NCBI GenBank assembly: GCA_002506275.1
Contig: DAXG01000034.1
Location: 1 to 42,841 of the forward strand
Direction of reading: 5' to 3'
Length of the DNA: 42,841 nt
Origin: Euryarchaeota archaeon UBA259
GTDB lineage: Archaea > Thermoplasmatota > Poseidoniia > Poseidoniales > Poseidoniaceae
In this document: positions 34,050 through 42,841 of the stretch, piece after piece
Layout: every line of letters begins with the position of its first letter
How positions within the stretch are numbered: the stretch's first letter is position 1
Notes under the pieces: model-generated
Told to the model about the DNA's origin: nothing
The model's input: the letters and a program-made list of their open reading frames with translations, nothing else
Databases searched by the model: none
Translations under genes and position numbers: made by a program

Positions 34050-35057
34050 ATGGCGCATGAGGGGGAACCGCTGTTTTCCGTACCAAAGTGCGACAGTTGC
34101 TCCAAACCAGCCATCCTTGAACAAGCCTACTCCGGGCGTATTCTATGCAGCGAACACATGGCGAAATCAGTTCGCAAAAAAATAGGCAAAGAACTGCGCC
34201 AACAACTCATTTTACCTCGTGACAAGAACACAGTGATCTTTGTCGCCATCTCCGGTGGCAAGGATTCCGCCGTATTGCTCGATAGTTTGGTCGACCGAGT
34301 CGGCCAACGTCCCGACGTCACCATCATCGCCGGAACCGTCGATGAAGGCATAGAGGGCTACCGTCCTCCATCGCTGGTCTGCGCCCAAGAATTGTGCGAA
34401 CGGCTTGGAATAGAGTTCATCACCGTCTCCTATCCCGAATTGAGTTTCAAAGAAATGGATGAAGTGGCGAGTAAAATCCCCGGCCTTGTCAAGGACAACA
34501 AAGAGGCCCCTCGTATGCCGTGTTCCTATTGCGGCGTATTCCGTCGGCAAGGAATCAATCATTTGGCAAAGCGAGTTAACGCAGATTATGTTGCCCTGGG
34601 ACATAACCTCGATGACATGGCTCAAACCGTTCTCATGAACATGACCAACGGTGATGTTGAACGCACACTCAGACTCGCGCCGCACACAACAACTCCAGTG
34701 GATGGATTAGCGCCACGTATCGTTCCCTTGCGTTGGATACCTGAACAAGAAGTCCACCTCTATGCATTGCACAGAGACCTACCTCTTCACCACGAAGAAT
34801 GCCCACATGCACAAGGAGCATTGCGTTGGAGGCATCGTGAAATGGTCGCTCAAATGGAGGCAGATGTCCCAGGTACTCGCCACGGTTTGCTTCGAATGGC
34901 TGACAACATCAAGTTGCTGCGTGACCAAGTTATCGAATTGGGAGGTTCAGAAGCTCGTCCTGCACCACCAATGCCGTGCCAAACATGCGGTGAACTCACT
35001 TCAGGCATTCAATGCAAAGCGTGTGACATGCGTCAACTGATGAACGACGAATCATAG
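34050..35057 (+). CDS. ncs6: tRNA 2-thiolation ATPase, TtuA/Ncs6 family
   Basis: 335 residues. An ATP-using PP-loop enzyme that adds sulfur to tRNA uridine (s2U34 for Ncs6, s2T54 for TtuA; the exact position cannot be told from sequence). Motifs: an N-terminal zinc finger with Cys14, Cys17, Cys33 and His36; the PP-loop SGGKDS (68-73); MPCSYCGVFRR with Cys158 and Cys161, and a third Cys251, which fit the three-Cys Fe-S site of the TtuA/Ncs6 group; GHNLDDMAQT; a C-terminal zinc finger (Cys310, Cys313, Cys322, Cys325). The length fits. A short upstream reading frame and AGAGGTG (34031-34037) precede the ATG. The 3' end overlaps the convergent pyrI stop by 6 bp. Confidence 0.93.
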   Translation: MAHEGEPLFSVPKCDSCSKPAILEQAYSGRILCSEHMAKSVRKKIGKELRQQLILPRDKNTVIFVAISGGKDSAVLLDSLVDRVGQRPDVTIIAGTVDEGIEGYRPPSLVCAQELCERLGIEFITVSYPELSFKEMDEVASKIPGLVKDNKEAPRMPCSYCGVFRRQGINHLAKRVNADYVALGHNLDDMAQTVLMNMTNGDVERTLRLAPHTTTPVDGLAPRIVPLRWIPEQEVHLYALHRDLPLHHEECPHAQGALRWRHREMVAQMEADVPGTRHGLLRMADNIKLLRDQVIELGGSEARPAPPMPCQTCGELTSGIQCKACDMRQLMNDES

Positions 35058-35528
35058 GACGTTGTTCGCCAATTCTCCCAACTCTTGTGGGCGACCGCAA
35101 TAATGGCAGCGCAATTGAAGCGGATCTCGCTCAATAACTCGCAAGCGGTGCGGCTGAGGTTCACGAAGATTAGTTGTGATGCAATTCGAGAAGGTGCATC
35201 GAACGACATTGACGACTTCTTCGCCGAGGTTGATGGTGAGTTTTTCTGCTACCGAGTACGCACGGATAATCGCAACGTGAGCATCAGGAGCAACAAGAGC
35301 CAAACGGTCAAGTTCCGGTTGTGTCAATTCTCGGTCTTCGACTTTGATGATGTCTTTTGAGCCCATCTTCTTTGACGGGACGTTCATGACCAGCGAAATC
35401 GGAACCGAAGTTTCCCCACCTATGCCGAGCATTTCCAAGACACGCATTGCTTGACCCGATGGAATGTGGTCGATGACCGTACCGTTTCGAATTGCAGTTA
35501 CACGTCGCATACTGTGTTCGTTCGACAT
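35052..35528 (-). CDS. pyrI: Aspartate carbamoyltransferase regulatory subunit
   Basis: 158 residues. Partner of PyrB; binds CTP/ATP in its N-terminal domain for allosteric control and carries a structural zinc. The zinc ligands are Cys111, Cys116, Cys141 and Cys144 (CTFSNC and CHYC), the pattern of PyrI. The N domain shows AIRNGTVIDHIPSGQAMRVLEMLGI, the regulatory nucleotide-binding strand and helix. The start is the ATG at 35528, directly overlapping the PyrB stop (TGATG) with GGAGGTG 7 nt upstream. Transcription runs pyrB then pyrI. The end overlaps the convergent ncs6 gene by 6 bp. Confidence 0.95.
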   Translation of the reverse strand: MSNEHSMRRVTAIRNGTVIDHIPSGQAMRVLEMLGIGGETSVPISLVMNVPSKKMGSKDIIKVEDRELTQPELDRLALVAPDAHVAIIRAYSVAEKLTINLGEEVVNVVRCTFSNCITTNLREPQPHRLRVIERDPLQLRCHYCGRPQELGELANNVL

Positions 35529-36478
35529 CAAAGAGCACCTCCTTCAGCAAGGACATCTGCGGGAACCTTCACGCCGAGCAAGCGGCACAGCAAAGCCATA
35601 CGTGCAACCACACCGTTGAATGCTTGTTCGAAATAACGGGCGTGTCGCGTGACATCAACCGAAGGGTCGATTTCGTCAACACGAGGCAGCGGATGCATGA
35701 CAATCATGTCCTGCTTCATGTCAGCAAGGTGGCGAGCGTGAAGTTTGTAAGCGCCCGCACATCGAGCGTATTCGTCTTCATCAGCGAAGCGCTCCTTCTG
35801 GATTCGAGTCATGTAGACAACATCAGCTTCCGCCATGGAACCGTACAAGTCTTCGGTTTCCACCACGTTTGCACCGTGCGCCCTCAAATCAGAAACGATT
35901 TCTTCAGGCATTCGAAGCAAGTCTGGGCTTGCGAAAACAAGGTCGCATCCAAACCTAACAAGAGCATGAGAAAGCGAATGAACGGTTCGGCCGTAACGCA
36001 AATCACCAGCCAATACGACCTTGAGGCCGTCAAGACGTCCGTGGGCTTGTTGGATTGTGAACAGGTCGAGCATCGTCTGAGTCGGGTGATGGCCGGCTCC
36101 GTCGCCGCCGTTGAGAATAGGGACTTGTGCTGCATCTTGTGCGTATTGGGCAGCACCTTGACGAGGATGACGCATAGCGATGATGTCGGTGTAACCGTCA
36201 ACCATTTGGATGGTATCAAACAGCGTCTCACCTTTGACCACAGAGGATGTCTTGACGTCGCCCAAGTTGACAACATCTCCACCAAGTCGCTTCATGGCCG
36301 TCTCGAACGACATTCGGGTACGGGTGCTTGGCTCGAAAAACAAGTTCCCTAGGATTCGTCCTTTCAAGAGCGGTAGATACAACTCGCCACGGGCCACAGG
36401 CAACAGGCGTTCAGCATCACTTAAAATCTCAAGAATTTGTTCGTTTGTTAAGTCGTCCATAGTGATAAGTCCAGCCAC
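35528..36478 (-). CDS. pyrB: Aspartate carbamoyltransferase catalytic subunit
   Basis: 316 residues. Catalyses carbamoyl phosphate + aspartate to N-carbamoylaspartate, the committed step of pyrimidine synthesis. FEPSTRTRMSFETA (residues ~49-61; carbamoyl-phosphate loop STRTR 51-55), NGGDGAGHHPTQTMLDLF (second carbamoyl phosphate motif HPTQ), and HPLPRVDEI near the C terminus are all canonical. The domain closing the aspartate site (VDEIDPSVD region) is intact. The start is GTG at 36478 with a GGAAGGGAG site 4 nt upstream; an ATG six codons later has no ribosome site, and the longer N terminus (AGLITMDDL) fits the archaeal family. Together with pyrI it forms a two-gene operon, divergent from a membrane-helix gene. 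Confidence 0.96.
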   Translation of the reverse strand: MAGLITMDDLTNEQILEILSDAERLLPVARGELYLPLLKGRILGNLFFEPSTRTRMSFETAMKRLGGDVVNLGDVKTSSVVKGETLFDTIQMVDGYTDIIAMRHPRQGAAQYAQDAAQVPILNGGDGAGHHPTQTMLDLFTIQQAHGRLDGLKVVLAGDLRYGRTVHSLSHALVRFGCDLVFASPDLLRMPEEIVSDLRAHGANVVETEDLYGSMAEADVVYMTRIQKERFADEDEYARCAGAYKLHARHLADMKQDMIVMHPLPRVDEIDPSVDVTRHARYFEQAFNGVVARMALLCRLLGVKVPADVLAEGGAL

Positions 36479-36583
36479 AATACTCCCTTCCTTCTCTAAA
36501 GGCGGTCAAAGACACCCATGAACATTCCCGTCAAATACGTTGAACTTGGACTTCAAAGTGATGGACGAAACATAGGAGTGATT

Positions 36584-38377
36584 ATGACCGTGATGCAACC
36601 GAGCAGTGTTATGGCTCTCGATGCATGGGCGGATGTAGATGCAGCAATAGATGCTGCTCGACAATCCAGAAAACAAAGCATTGAACGGCTAACAACCGCT
36701 TCTTCGCTGGTCATACTGTCTGGCGCTGTATGGCTCATGTGGCCAAATCTCCAATCCGCTCTCAAAGGCGATGAGGGGTTGCTCGAAGGACTCGGCTATC
36801 CTTTGCTCATCATCGCTTACGGTCTCATCCTGCAAGACTCGGTTTTGGACGACGCCAAAGCCAGAACGCGAATCGGTTCGTTTGCCTGTATTGCTTGGCC
36901 GGTTCTCCTGATTCTTGCTGCTAAGCACTTGAACGTTGAAGATTACGCTGCTCTTATCGGCAGTGGCCTACTGGTTGTTGTTGCCTATGCGTGCTTCCAG
37001 ACTTCAGCGAACGTGTTGCAAGGCGGTTTGGATGTCCTGCGATGGAGAGCCATCATGACCGGCTTAGGCGGTGTTGCTGCTTTTTCCCTGTTCGTTGGAA
37101 ACATTCCTGAATCGATGACCTACGAGTGGTTGGCATCGCTCACCGCACTCGGGTCTGCAGTCGTGGTTACCGGATACATTTGGTTCGTGGGCGATGAACA
37201 ACGAGGTCAGCGGAAAATATTCACCAAGCGCCTGGACGGCATCGAATCGCAATTGCTGCAACTCAAGGCAGATGGGGCGGCCGTCGACCAAGCATCAAGC
37301 CTGATCATGACCGCCAAAGAAGAGGGGCATATTGACCCTGAATACGGCATGAAACTGCTGGATGAAGCCGAAGAAGACATCGAAAGAACGCTGTCATTGA
37401 GCGGTGATGTGGAAATAATTCAGGCGGATGCCCTCGAGGCAATCCAAAAGGCGGAAAGCATTGCTCCAACCGTAAAGCGCCCCCGTAAATCGTTTGACAT
37501 GGGCGCCAGAGAAGTGAAACTCGGTTCGTTACGAGAAGGCGAAATGCTGTTCCGCCAATCGAAAAAGTTGGCCAACGACATCATCGAATGGTGGGGGGTT
37601 GCAGAACAATCCATTGCTGAAGCGGGTCGACTCCTCACTGGCAACGATGCTGAAAGCGTCCAACACCTCAAGGAATTACTCGCCGATGCGAAGAAGAAGA
37701 TGGCGAACGAAGCACCACGAGAAGCATATGAATTCGCCTCAGTTATTCCTCAACAGTTACTGGCCGATGAAGACGCTCAAGGTCGAGCGCTCGAATCCCT
37801 GAAAGAAGCAACACGGCAACTCAAGCAAACCGACGGCCTTGACACCGAAGAAATGGAACTGCGATTGGAACGGGCTGAGCAAGCCATCGAAGCGGGAAGC
37901 CCAAGCCAAGCCATTGGTTTAGCTGACGGTGTGGTACGTTCAATCGAAGCAGAGCGAACAGCGATGGACAACGTCCGTCGAGGCCTCAAGCAACGCAAAA
38001 AGTTGGTTGCTCAATACAAAGACCGTGACGATAAGGACGAATGGGAAAAGCGCCTGAAGTCGGTTGAAGATGCTGCGGATACCAAACAATGGAGCCGTGC
38101 AAACACGCTTTTGGACGCCATCACAACCGATTTGGATAACGAAGGTCAAGCGACCGAGGAAGCACTCGAACTGTACGACTTTGTCGTTGAAGAATGGCAC
38201 ACTCTTCGCAACCAATGCGACGCCAGTAACATCTCCATCGAAAACGAAAATCGCAGGGCATGTGAACAAGCCATTGCAATGGCTGGTGAAGCACTCGCCG
38301 TCGGTCGAGTCGAAGATTGCCTCAATCAATTATCGCAAGCAGACACCGCAATGGAACGGCTACGTCGGCTTATCTAA
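36584..38377 (+). CDS. Membrane protein with long cytoplasmic helical/coiled-coil region
   Basis: About 597 residues, family not recognised. Six hydrophobic helices lie in residues ~35-205 (LTTASSLVILSGAVWLMW, YPLLIIAYGLIL, FACIAWPVLLILA, AALIGSGLLVVVAYACF, GLGGVAAFSLFVG and ALGSAVVVTGYIWFV). The rest (~215-597) is highly charged, alpha-helical and repetitive-looking, with Asp/Glu/Arg/Gln-rich helices (LDEAEEDIERTL, AEQAIEAGSPSQAI) that suggest a TPR/coiled-coil rod. I chose ATG 36584 because TAGGAGTGA (36573-36581) precedes it; a longer frame from 36518 has no such signal. It overlaps the convergent next gene by 4 bp. The role is unknown; a membrane-anchored scaffold is the simplest reading. 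Confidence 0.72.
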   Translation: MTVMQPSSVMALDAWADVDAAIDAARQSRKQSIERLTTASSLVILSGAVWLMWPNLQSALKGDEGLLEGLGYPLLIIAYGLILQDSVLDDAKARTRIGSFACIAWPVLLILAAKHLNVEDYAALIGSGLLVVVAYACFQTSANVLQGGLDVLRWRAIMTGLGGVAAFSLFVGNIPESMTYEWLASLTALGSAVVVTGYIWFVGDEQRGQRKIFTKRLDGIESQLLQLKADGAAVDQASSLIMTAKEEGHIDPEYGMKLLDEAEEDIERTLSLSGDVEIIQADALEAIQKAESIAPTVKRPRKSFDMGAREVKLGSLREGEMLFRQSKKLANDIIEWWGVAEQSIAEAGRLLTGNDAESVQHLKELLADAKKKMANEAPREAYEFASVIPQQLLADEDAQGRALESLKEATRQLKQTDGLDTEEMELRLERAEQAIEAGSPSQAIGLADGVVRSIEAERTAMDNVRRGLKQRKKLVAQYKDRDDKDEWEKRLKSVEDAADTKQWSRANTLLDAITTDLDNEGQATEEALELYDFVVEEWHTLRNQCDASNISIENENRRACEQAIAMAGEALAVGRVEDCLNQLSQADTAMERLRRLI

Positions 38378-40926
38378 AGTTCGAGAAGTTGTTTCTTGTC
38401 GATGGTCTTGAGATCAAGCGCTCCTGGGAAACCAAGGTCGACAGGCATTCCGGAGATGGTGACGATAATACCTGTCAAGTGAAGATGAAGGCACATCGGA
38501 AGGCCGTTTGGCCACACTTTCTGAAGGCCTTTCCAACCGTTGGACTTCTTTGCATAAGCAGCAACAAGGCTACCTGAACCATCCATGGCCGACCAGCCGT
38601 TCGAAGTCCAAGCGTGTTGAATGAGAGATTTCTTTCCGAAGGTTGGAGGAGGGGCCACGACGTGCTTTCGCATCCATCCATCGAGCCAGTTAAGCCCTGA
38701 ATCGTTGAGCCATTCGATGGGTGTAGCCTCCGAAGGCAACATTTCCATGTACCCGCCACGGGACAACTCTCCCACCAAATTGCGAACGTGAGGGTGCCGA
38801 GGGTGTTCATCCGCCAATTTCTCAGCCATTCGGATACCGGTGTGGATTCGGCCAGCATCGATGTGAAGCAAGGACCGGACAACATCACCGTGTGTCCAAT
38901 CGGTAATTTCAAAATCCTTCATGAACGCCTCAATAAGGTTCAATCCCTTGTCCGGAATTCCGGCAAGGCGCATTCGAGCCACGTCTCCGAGTAGGAAAAG
39001 ACGCCCTGCTGGAGTATTGAGATACTTGAGTTGGCTTTTCGGTTGGCCCGTACGGTAGCGTTCAACCAGGTCGATGTTACGCTTCATCAAGGAGTCAATC
39101 GAGATGAGCGACTTGTGTTCAGGGGCCAATTTCGTATGTTTAGGATTGAACAAAGACGCTGCCCATTGCAAACGAGCAGATTCAATGTCGTCGTCATTGA
39201 GAAGAACGAGTCGAGGTTTCGCCTCAGCATAATCGCGTTGTGCCAAACTAGCAGCGGTCAAAACCAAACGAGCAACCTGTGCTTCTCGCCCACCACGCAA
39301 CGCAAGCAGGGATACTGCTTCTTGTTCAGCCTCATTCCAACGTCCGAGACCCGCATACAATTCCATCATAGCATCCGTCTTTCGAGCAAGATTGAGGCCT
39401 TCCAATTGTTCGCCGTGACCTTCTGTCACTTTGTCAAGACGGTCCATGGCTTTTGACCAATCGTCTTTCGCAACCAATTCAGTGAACGGCTTTTGCTTAA
39501 GGTAAATCAAATCAGCCATCTCAGAAAGACGTTCTCGATTTTCTCCGACTGCTGCGTCAAAAGAAATGTCTTCCAATTTCAACCCAATGCGGCGAGAGCG
39601 GGCCCAGATGGTGAGGAAAGCAATTTGACCTCCTGACGCAAGCATCCATGTTAATTCCTCGAGTGAATCCTTTTCGAGGACTTTACAAACTGTGTTCTCC
39701 CATTCGCCGCATGCTGCGCCTTGTGGTAGGAAACTTGAGTCCCAAAAAGTGATCATGGCCAGAGCCAACAGCAGCATCGATTGGCCGGCAAATCCAGTAA
39801 AGCAGAAATTGAGAACTTTGGCTTGCTGGGTTGGTTCTGCTCGCAGTAACCGGCTGTCAGCGAGTTTGATGCCACCTTTACCCGATACATCTTGAACATC
39901 CAAAAAGAGAATACGAGCGACTTCGTAAACAAACAAAAACCCAATTATGGCAACGTTCAGCAGCAAAAACAAGAGAATAAACGACACAATAGGCACCCGT
40001 ATTCCCGATTGCGGAATGAACGAGAACAGTTCAATCAACGCAAATCCCAAAATGCCTCCTTCTTCCATAAACGTCGTTTGAACACGGTATTCAGGAAGTT
40101 CAAGCACCCGGTCCGAATGCGTAAGCATCGAGGGGTCATACAGCAACAATAACAGTGAAACAAGTGTGTTCAAAGCCACATATGGCATGACGATAAGGTT
40201 GAAATTAACGATTTGAGCAATGGCTTGTTGTTTTGCCTTAGGAACATGGTTGTGGAACGGTGAAGGTTTACCGTTCGCAATTTTGCGTGACGATTGACGC
40301 AAAGCCTGCCATGAAGAGCCGAGCACGCGACCGTAGGCAAGTATTGATGGAGAAAACATAGCAAAGGCAGCAATGCTAAACCTTCTGGAAGCAGGAACAT
40401 CAGCTACGTCAAGCAACAGATACAGCGCAACCACGAGACCGACCCACAGTAAAGTCAGCATGATGAATGTATAACTCCTCCAAATGCTGGATTCTTGCAA
40501 CGATGCTCGGTCTTGCCCAATCGGTTTGATGACTTGTGCTCCAAGCGATGTTCCCGAAGCAACAAGGGCGGGGAAAGCGATGAAAATCAGTGCAATGCTG
40601 AGAGAAGGCGTGTGGTATCCTTCGGAGTAATCCAGTCGAATCATGATGAATTCAAAGAACAACAGAAGGGCTCCAACCAAAGCAAGAATGTACGATGCTA
40701 CACCAAAAACCATTCCACGGGAACTCAGCAACTCTCGGGCATCTTTGGTTGTACGAGTGATTTGGTGAACCTCATACCGTTTCTCATCGGTTTGAAAGGC
40801 CACTTGAAGCCCTCGCAATTGACGAGGAACAACCCGAGTCCAGAACAGCCACGCCGTAGCAGCAGCCAAAAGATAAGGCACCAACGCTGCGGGGGTAAAT
40901 CCGCTGACAATTGGTGGAGCACTCAT
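38374..40926 (-). CDS. Large multi-spanning membrane protein with TPR-like C-terminal half
   Basis: 850 residues; I do not recognise the family. The N-terminal ~460 residues have about nine to ten hydrophobic helices (e.g. VASYILALVGALLLFFEFI, IFIAFPALVASGTSLG, FIMLTLLWVGLVVALYLLL, VSFILLFLLLNVAIIGFLF, MLLLALAMITFWDSSF). From ~470 onward a soluble helical region resembles TPR-like repeats (FTELVAKDDWSKAMDRLDKV; MMELYAGLGRWNEAEQEAVSLL), and the last ~150 residues carry a mixed alpha/beta domain. No catalytic motif is seen. It follows thrS by 9 bp with TGAGGTTT before the ATG, so it shares that transcript, and it faces the other large membrane protein with a 4-bp overlap. Confidence 0.72.
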   Translation of the reverse strand: MSAPPIVSGFTPAALVPYLLAAATAWLFWTRVVPRQLRGLQVAFQTDEKRYEVHQITRTTKDARELLSSRGMVFGVASYILALVGALLLFFEFIMIRLDYSEGYHTPSLSIALIFIAFPALVASGTSLGAQVIKPIGQDRASLQESSIWRSYTFIMLTLLWVGLVVALYLLLDVADVPASRRFSIAAFAMFSPSILAYGRVLGSSWQALRQSSRKIANGKPSPFHNHVPKAKQQAIAQIVNFNLIVMPYVALNTLVSLLLLLYDPSMLTHSDRVLELPEYRVQTTFMEEGGILGFALIELFSFIPQSGIRVPIVSFILLFLLLNVAIIGFLFVYEVARILFLDVQDVSGKGGIKLADSRLLRAEPTQQAKVLNFCFTGFAGQSMLLLALAMITFWDSSFLPQGAACGEWENTVCKVLEKDSLEELTWMLASGGQIAFLTIWARSRRIGLKLEDISFDAAVGENRERLSEMADLIYLKQKPFTELVAKDDWSKAMDRLDKVTEGHGEQLEGLNLARKTDAMMELYAGLGRWNEAEQEAVSLLALRGGREAQVARLVLTAASLAQRDYAEAKPRLVLLNDDDIESARLQWAASLFNPKHTKLAPEHKSLISIDSLMKRNIDLVERYRTGQPKSQLKYLNTPAGRLFLLGDVARMRLAGIPDKGLNLIEAFMKDFEITDWTHGDVVRSLLHIDAGRIHTGIRMAEKLADEHPRHPHVRNLVGELSRGGYMEMLPSEATPIEWLNDSGLNWLDGWMRKHVVAPPPTFGKKSLIQHAWTSNGWSAMDGSGSLVAAYAKKSNGWKGLQKVWPNGLPMCLHLHLTGIIVTISGMPVDLGFPGALDLKTIDKKQLLEL

Positions 40927-40935
40927 GATAAAACC

Positions 40936-42841
40936 TCAGTCTTCGCTGTTGACTGCCAATGCGGGTTGAGAAACCTTTTCCTCAATTTCATGTTTCAAAT
41001 CGGTCAAAAACCTCTCCAGTGGGATACCGCTGACTTGGTCGCCGTTTCGTGCACGCAGACTCACACTTCGAGATTCGATTTCGCCGTCGCCCAAAATGAC
41101 CATGTAGGCTGGTTGCATCTTGCGGTGGGTACGGATTTTCTTACCAATGGTATCGTCGCCGTTATCGATCTCAACACGAATTCCATTGTCCCGTAGGAGT
41201 TGAGCAACTTCGTCAGCGTAAGCTGTATGCTTCTCTGAAATGGTGATAATGTGACACTGTGTTGGTGTGAGCCATGTAGGGAACTTACCGGCAAAGTGTT
41301 CAATCAAAACTCCACAGAAACGCTCCATAGAACCAAAAGGTGCTCGATGAATCATCACTGGGCGGTGCAATTCGCCGTCGCTTCCCTTGTATTCCAAACC
41401 AAACCGTTCAGGCAGGTTGTAATCGACTTGAACGGTTCCAAGTTGCCATTCTCGTCCGATAACATCCTTCACGACAAAGTCAATTTTTGGACCGTAAAAA
41501 GCGGCTTCACCCTGTTCTTCAGACCATTGGACTCCAAGAGATTCTGCAGCTGCACGGCAAGCGTCTTCGGCTTTATCCCAACGCGCTGGGTCGCCAACAT
41601 ACTTGTCAGAGTCAAGGTCACGAAGACCAACTCGAACACGGTAATCGGTCATACCTAATTTGTCAAAAATAATCTGAACCAGTTCAATGCAGCCAAGCAC
41701 TTCTTCAGCGATTTGTTCTTCGGTGACGAACAAGTGAGCATCGTCTTGAGTAAACCCACGAACTCGAGTCATACCCGAAATTTCACCGGATTGCTCCCAT
41801 CGATAGACGGTTCCGAACTCAGCAAGGCGAAGCGGTAAATCCCTGTATGAACGCATTTGTGAAGCGTAAATCTTGACGTGGTGGGGGCAATTCATCGGTT
41901 TAAGCATGTATCCATCGATGTCACCGCTCTTCATCAAATTCGATAAATCACCACAGGTACAACCCTCATCAGCAAGTTTGTTCATCAAGTCTCGTTCGAC
42001 CATAGGTGGGTACTGAGAGTCTTGATAGTAAGGGAAATGGCCGGATGTGCGGTACAGGTCGAGTTTCCCGACGTGCGGTGTAAAGACTTGAGAATAGCCT
42101 TGGCGGCGAAGATGATAGGAAATGAAATCCTGCAACTCTTGACGGATAACAGCGCCACGAGGTGTCCAGAGAATCAAACCTTGACCGACTTCTTCATCGA
42201 TGTGGAACAATTGCAAATCCTTCCCCAACTTTCGATGGTCGCGCTTCTTGGCTTCTTCGAGGCGAGTCAGTGTTGCTCGCAATGCCTCTTTACTCGGTTC
42301 TACGATGCCGTAAATACGCACCAGTTGCTCTCGGTCTTGGTCACCTCGCCAGTACGCTGAAGAGATGCTGGTGAGTTTAACATGCATCAATCGAGAAGTG
42401 TTTGGAACGTGAGGTCCGAGGCACAAATCGTACCATTCGTCTTGCTTGTAGATGGTCGAACCACCGCCGTCTTCGATTTTATCGTTGATGATTTCAAGTT
42501 TGTACGGGTTGTGAGCAAAGTGCTGTTGCAACTCCTCGTCGCTTAATTCCACGCGCTCAACGGTGAAGTTCTTTCGAGCGATTTCTTGCATCTTCTTTTG
42601 GATTGGCTTAAGGTCAGACTCAGCGATGGGTTCCATGGCAAAATCATAGTAAAAACCTCGATCAATCGCTGGACCAATCGTTGGTTTTGCGTCTGGATAA
42701 AGCGCCATAACTGCCTGGGCCAAAAGGTGAGAAGCACTGTGGCGCAGAATGTGGATGCCTTCATCCGAATCGGTAAGAATACCTTCGACCGCACAATCGG
42801 TGTCGAGCATGCGAGACAAGTCGCAATCCTCGCCATCTATA
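40936..42841 (-). CDS. thrS: Threonyl-tRNA synthetase, bacterial type (5' end outside window)
   Basis: Partial: the reading frame stays open through the right edge, and its upstream residues (DGEDCDLSRMLDTDCAV) match the end of the N-terminal TGS domain, so the true start lies beyond the window and the apparent TTG/ATG codons near 42800 are not the start. The remaining ~635 residues include the N2 editing domain with HSASH (HxxxH) and CLGPHV, then the class II catalytic core: motif 2 YRWEQSG and RVRGFTQDDAHLF, motif 3 PFGSMERFCGVLIEHF, and a C-terminal anticodon-binding domain (TISEKHTAYADEVAQLLRDNGI). Most archaea have a different N-terminal editing domain, so this bacterial architecture suggests lateral transfer. 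It is followed by the 850-aa membrane gene. Confidence 0.94.
   Translation of the reverse strand, partial: IDGEDCDLSRMLDTDCAVEGILTDSDEGIHILRHSASHLLAQAVMALYPDAKPTIGPAIDRGFYYDFAMEPIAESDLKPIQKKMQEIARKNFTVERVELSDEELQQHFAHNPYKLEIINDKIEDGGGSTIYKQDEWYDLCLGPHVPNTSRLMHVKLTSISSAYWRGDQDREQLVRIYGIVEPSKEALRATLTRLEEAKKRDHRKLGKDLQLFHIDEEVGQGLILWTPRGAVIRQELQDFISYHLRRQGYSQVFTPHVGKLDLYRTSGHFPYYQDSQYPPMVERDLMNKLADEGCTCGDLSNLMKSGDIDGYMLKPMNCPHHVKIYASQMRSYRDLPLRLAEFGTVYRWEQSGEISGMTRVRGFTQDDAHLFVTEEQIAEEVLGCIELVQIIFDKLGMTDYRVRVGLRDLDSDKYVGDPARWDKAEDACRAAAESLGVQWSEEQGEAAFYGPKIDFVVKDVIGREWQLGTVQVDYNLPERFGLEYKGSDGELHRPVMIHRAPFGSMERFCGVLIEHFAGKFPTWLTPTQCHIITISEKHTAYADEVAQLLRDNGIRVEIDNGDDTIGKKIRTHRKMQPAYMVILGDGEIESRSVSLRARNGDQVSGIPLERFLTDLKHEIEEKVSQPALAVNSED

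Noticed and set aside
35492..36352. 286-codon plus-strand frame antisense to pyrB
   Set aside because: The opposite strand encodes PyrB with all catalytic motifs. The plus frame has a Val/Ser/His-rich composition typical of a codon shadow.
40495..41196. 233-codon plus-strand frame across the thrS / membrane protein junction
   Set aside because: Antisense to two real genes; spans their boundary, with Cys/Ser/Asn-rich shadow composition.

Overview
The window looks like a piece of a planktonic euryarchaeal chromosome, most likely Marine Group II (Candidatus Poseidoniia) or a close relative. This is inferred from gene content, not from a search. Archaeal markers are an Orc1/Cdc6 initiator, a two-ring CDC48/VAT ATPase, archaeal class I aldolase, a CoaD-like domain fused to a GTP-dependent dephospho-CoA kinase, a TrmB-type regulator, a geranylgeranyl-type phytoene synthase, a TtuA/Ncs6 thiolase and the PyrB/PyrI pair. 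Coding density is very high, with start/stop overlaps (TAATG, ATGA, GTGA, TGATG), GGTGA-type Shine-Dalgarno sequences, and TATA boxes 26 bp upstream of some starts (leaderless genes). I found no rRNA, tRNA, CRISPR array or insertion sequence.

Layout: 0.2-3.3 kb carries aldolase, a small two-helix membrane protein, S-adenosylhomocysteine hydrolase and a small winged-helix protein. At 3.5-6.1 kb is a large protein of unknown family with a winged-helix N terminus, preceded by palindromic operator-like sites. Next come an unassigned inverted-repeat-rich gap (6.06-6.45 kb), the CoA-synthesis fusion enzyme, a family 2 glycosyltransferase, a four-helix membrane protein and Orc1/Cdc6. From 16.65 kb leftward runs a tight series: ribA, peroxiredoxin, TrmB-like regulator, ABC1 kinase, FAD oxidoreductase, RNase Z-like hydrolase. 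Rightward from the same 94-bp promoter region run a Nudix hydrolase, a class II photolyase and an SRPBCC-SDR fusion. Phytoene synthase and an aldehyde dehydrogenase follow. I read much of 11.6-21.3 kb as a light/oxidative-stress and isoprenoid neighbourhood: flavin precursor, flavin photolyase, FAD oxidoreductase, carotenoid entry enzyme, peroxiredoxin.

The segment 23.2-33.7 kb holds CDC48 plus a PRC-barrel protein, then a DUF4350-like / DUF58 / polytopic membrane operon. It ends nose to nose against an opposing operon of a roadblock/LC7 protein, a 1059-aa roadblock-like coiled-coil protein and a small membrane protein. This is the best candidate here for an undescribed system, possibly envelope-, polarity- or division-related, but its function is inference only.

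The right end carries the tRNA thiolase, pyrBI, two large convergent membrane proteins with helical cytoplasmic regions, and a bacterial-type threonyl-tRNA synthetase whose N-terminal TGS domain runs off the window edge.
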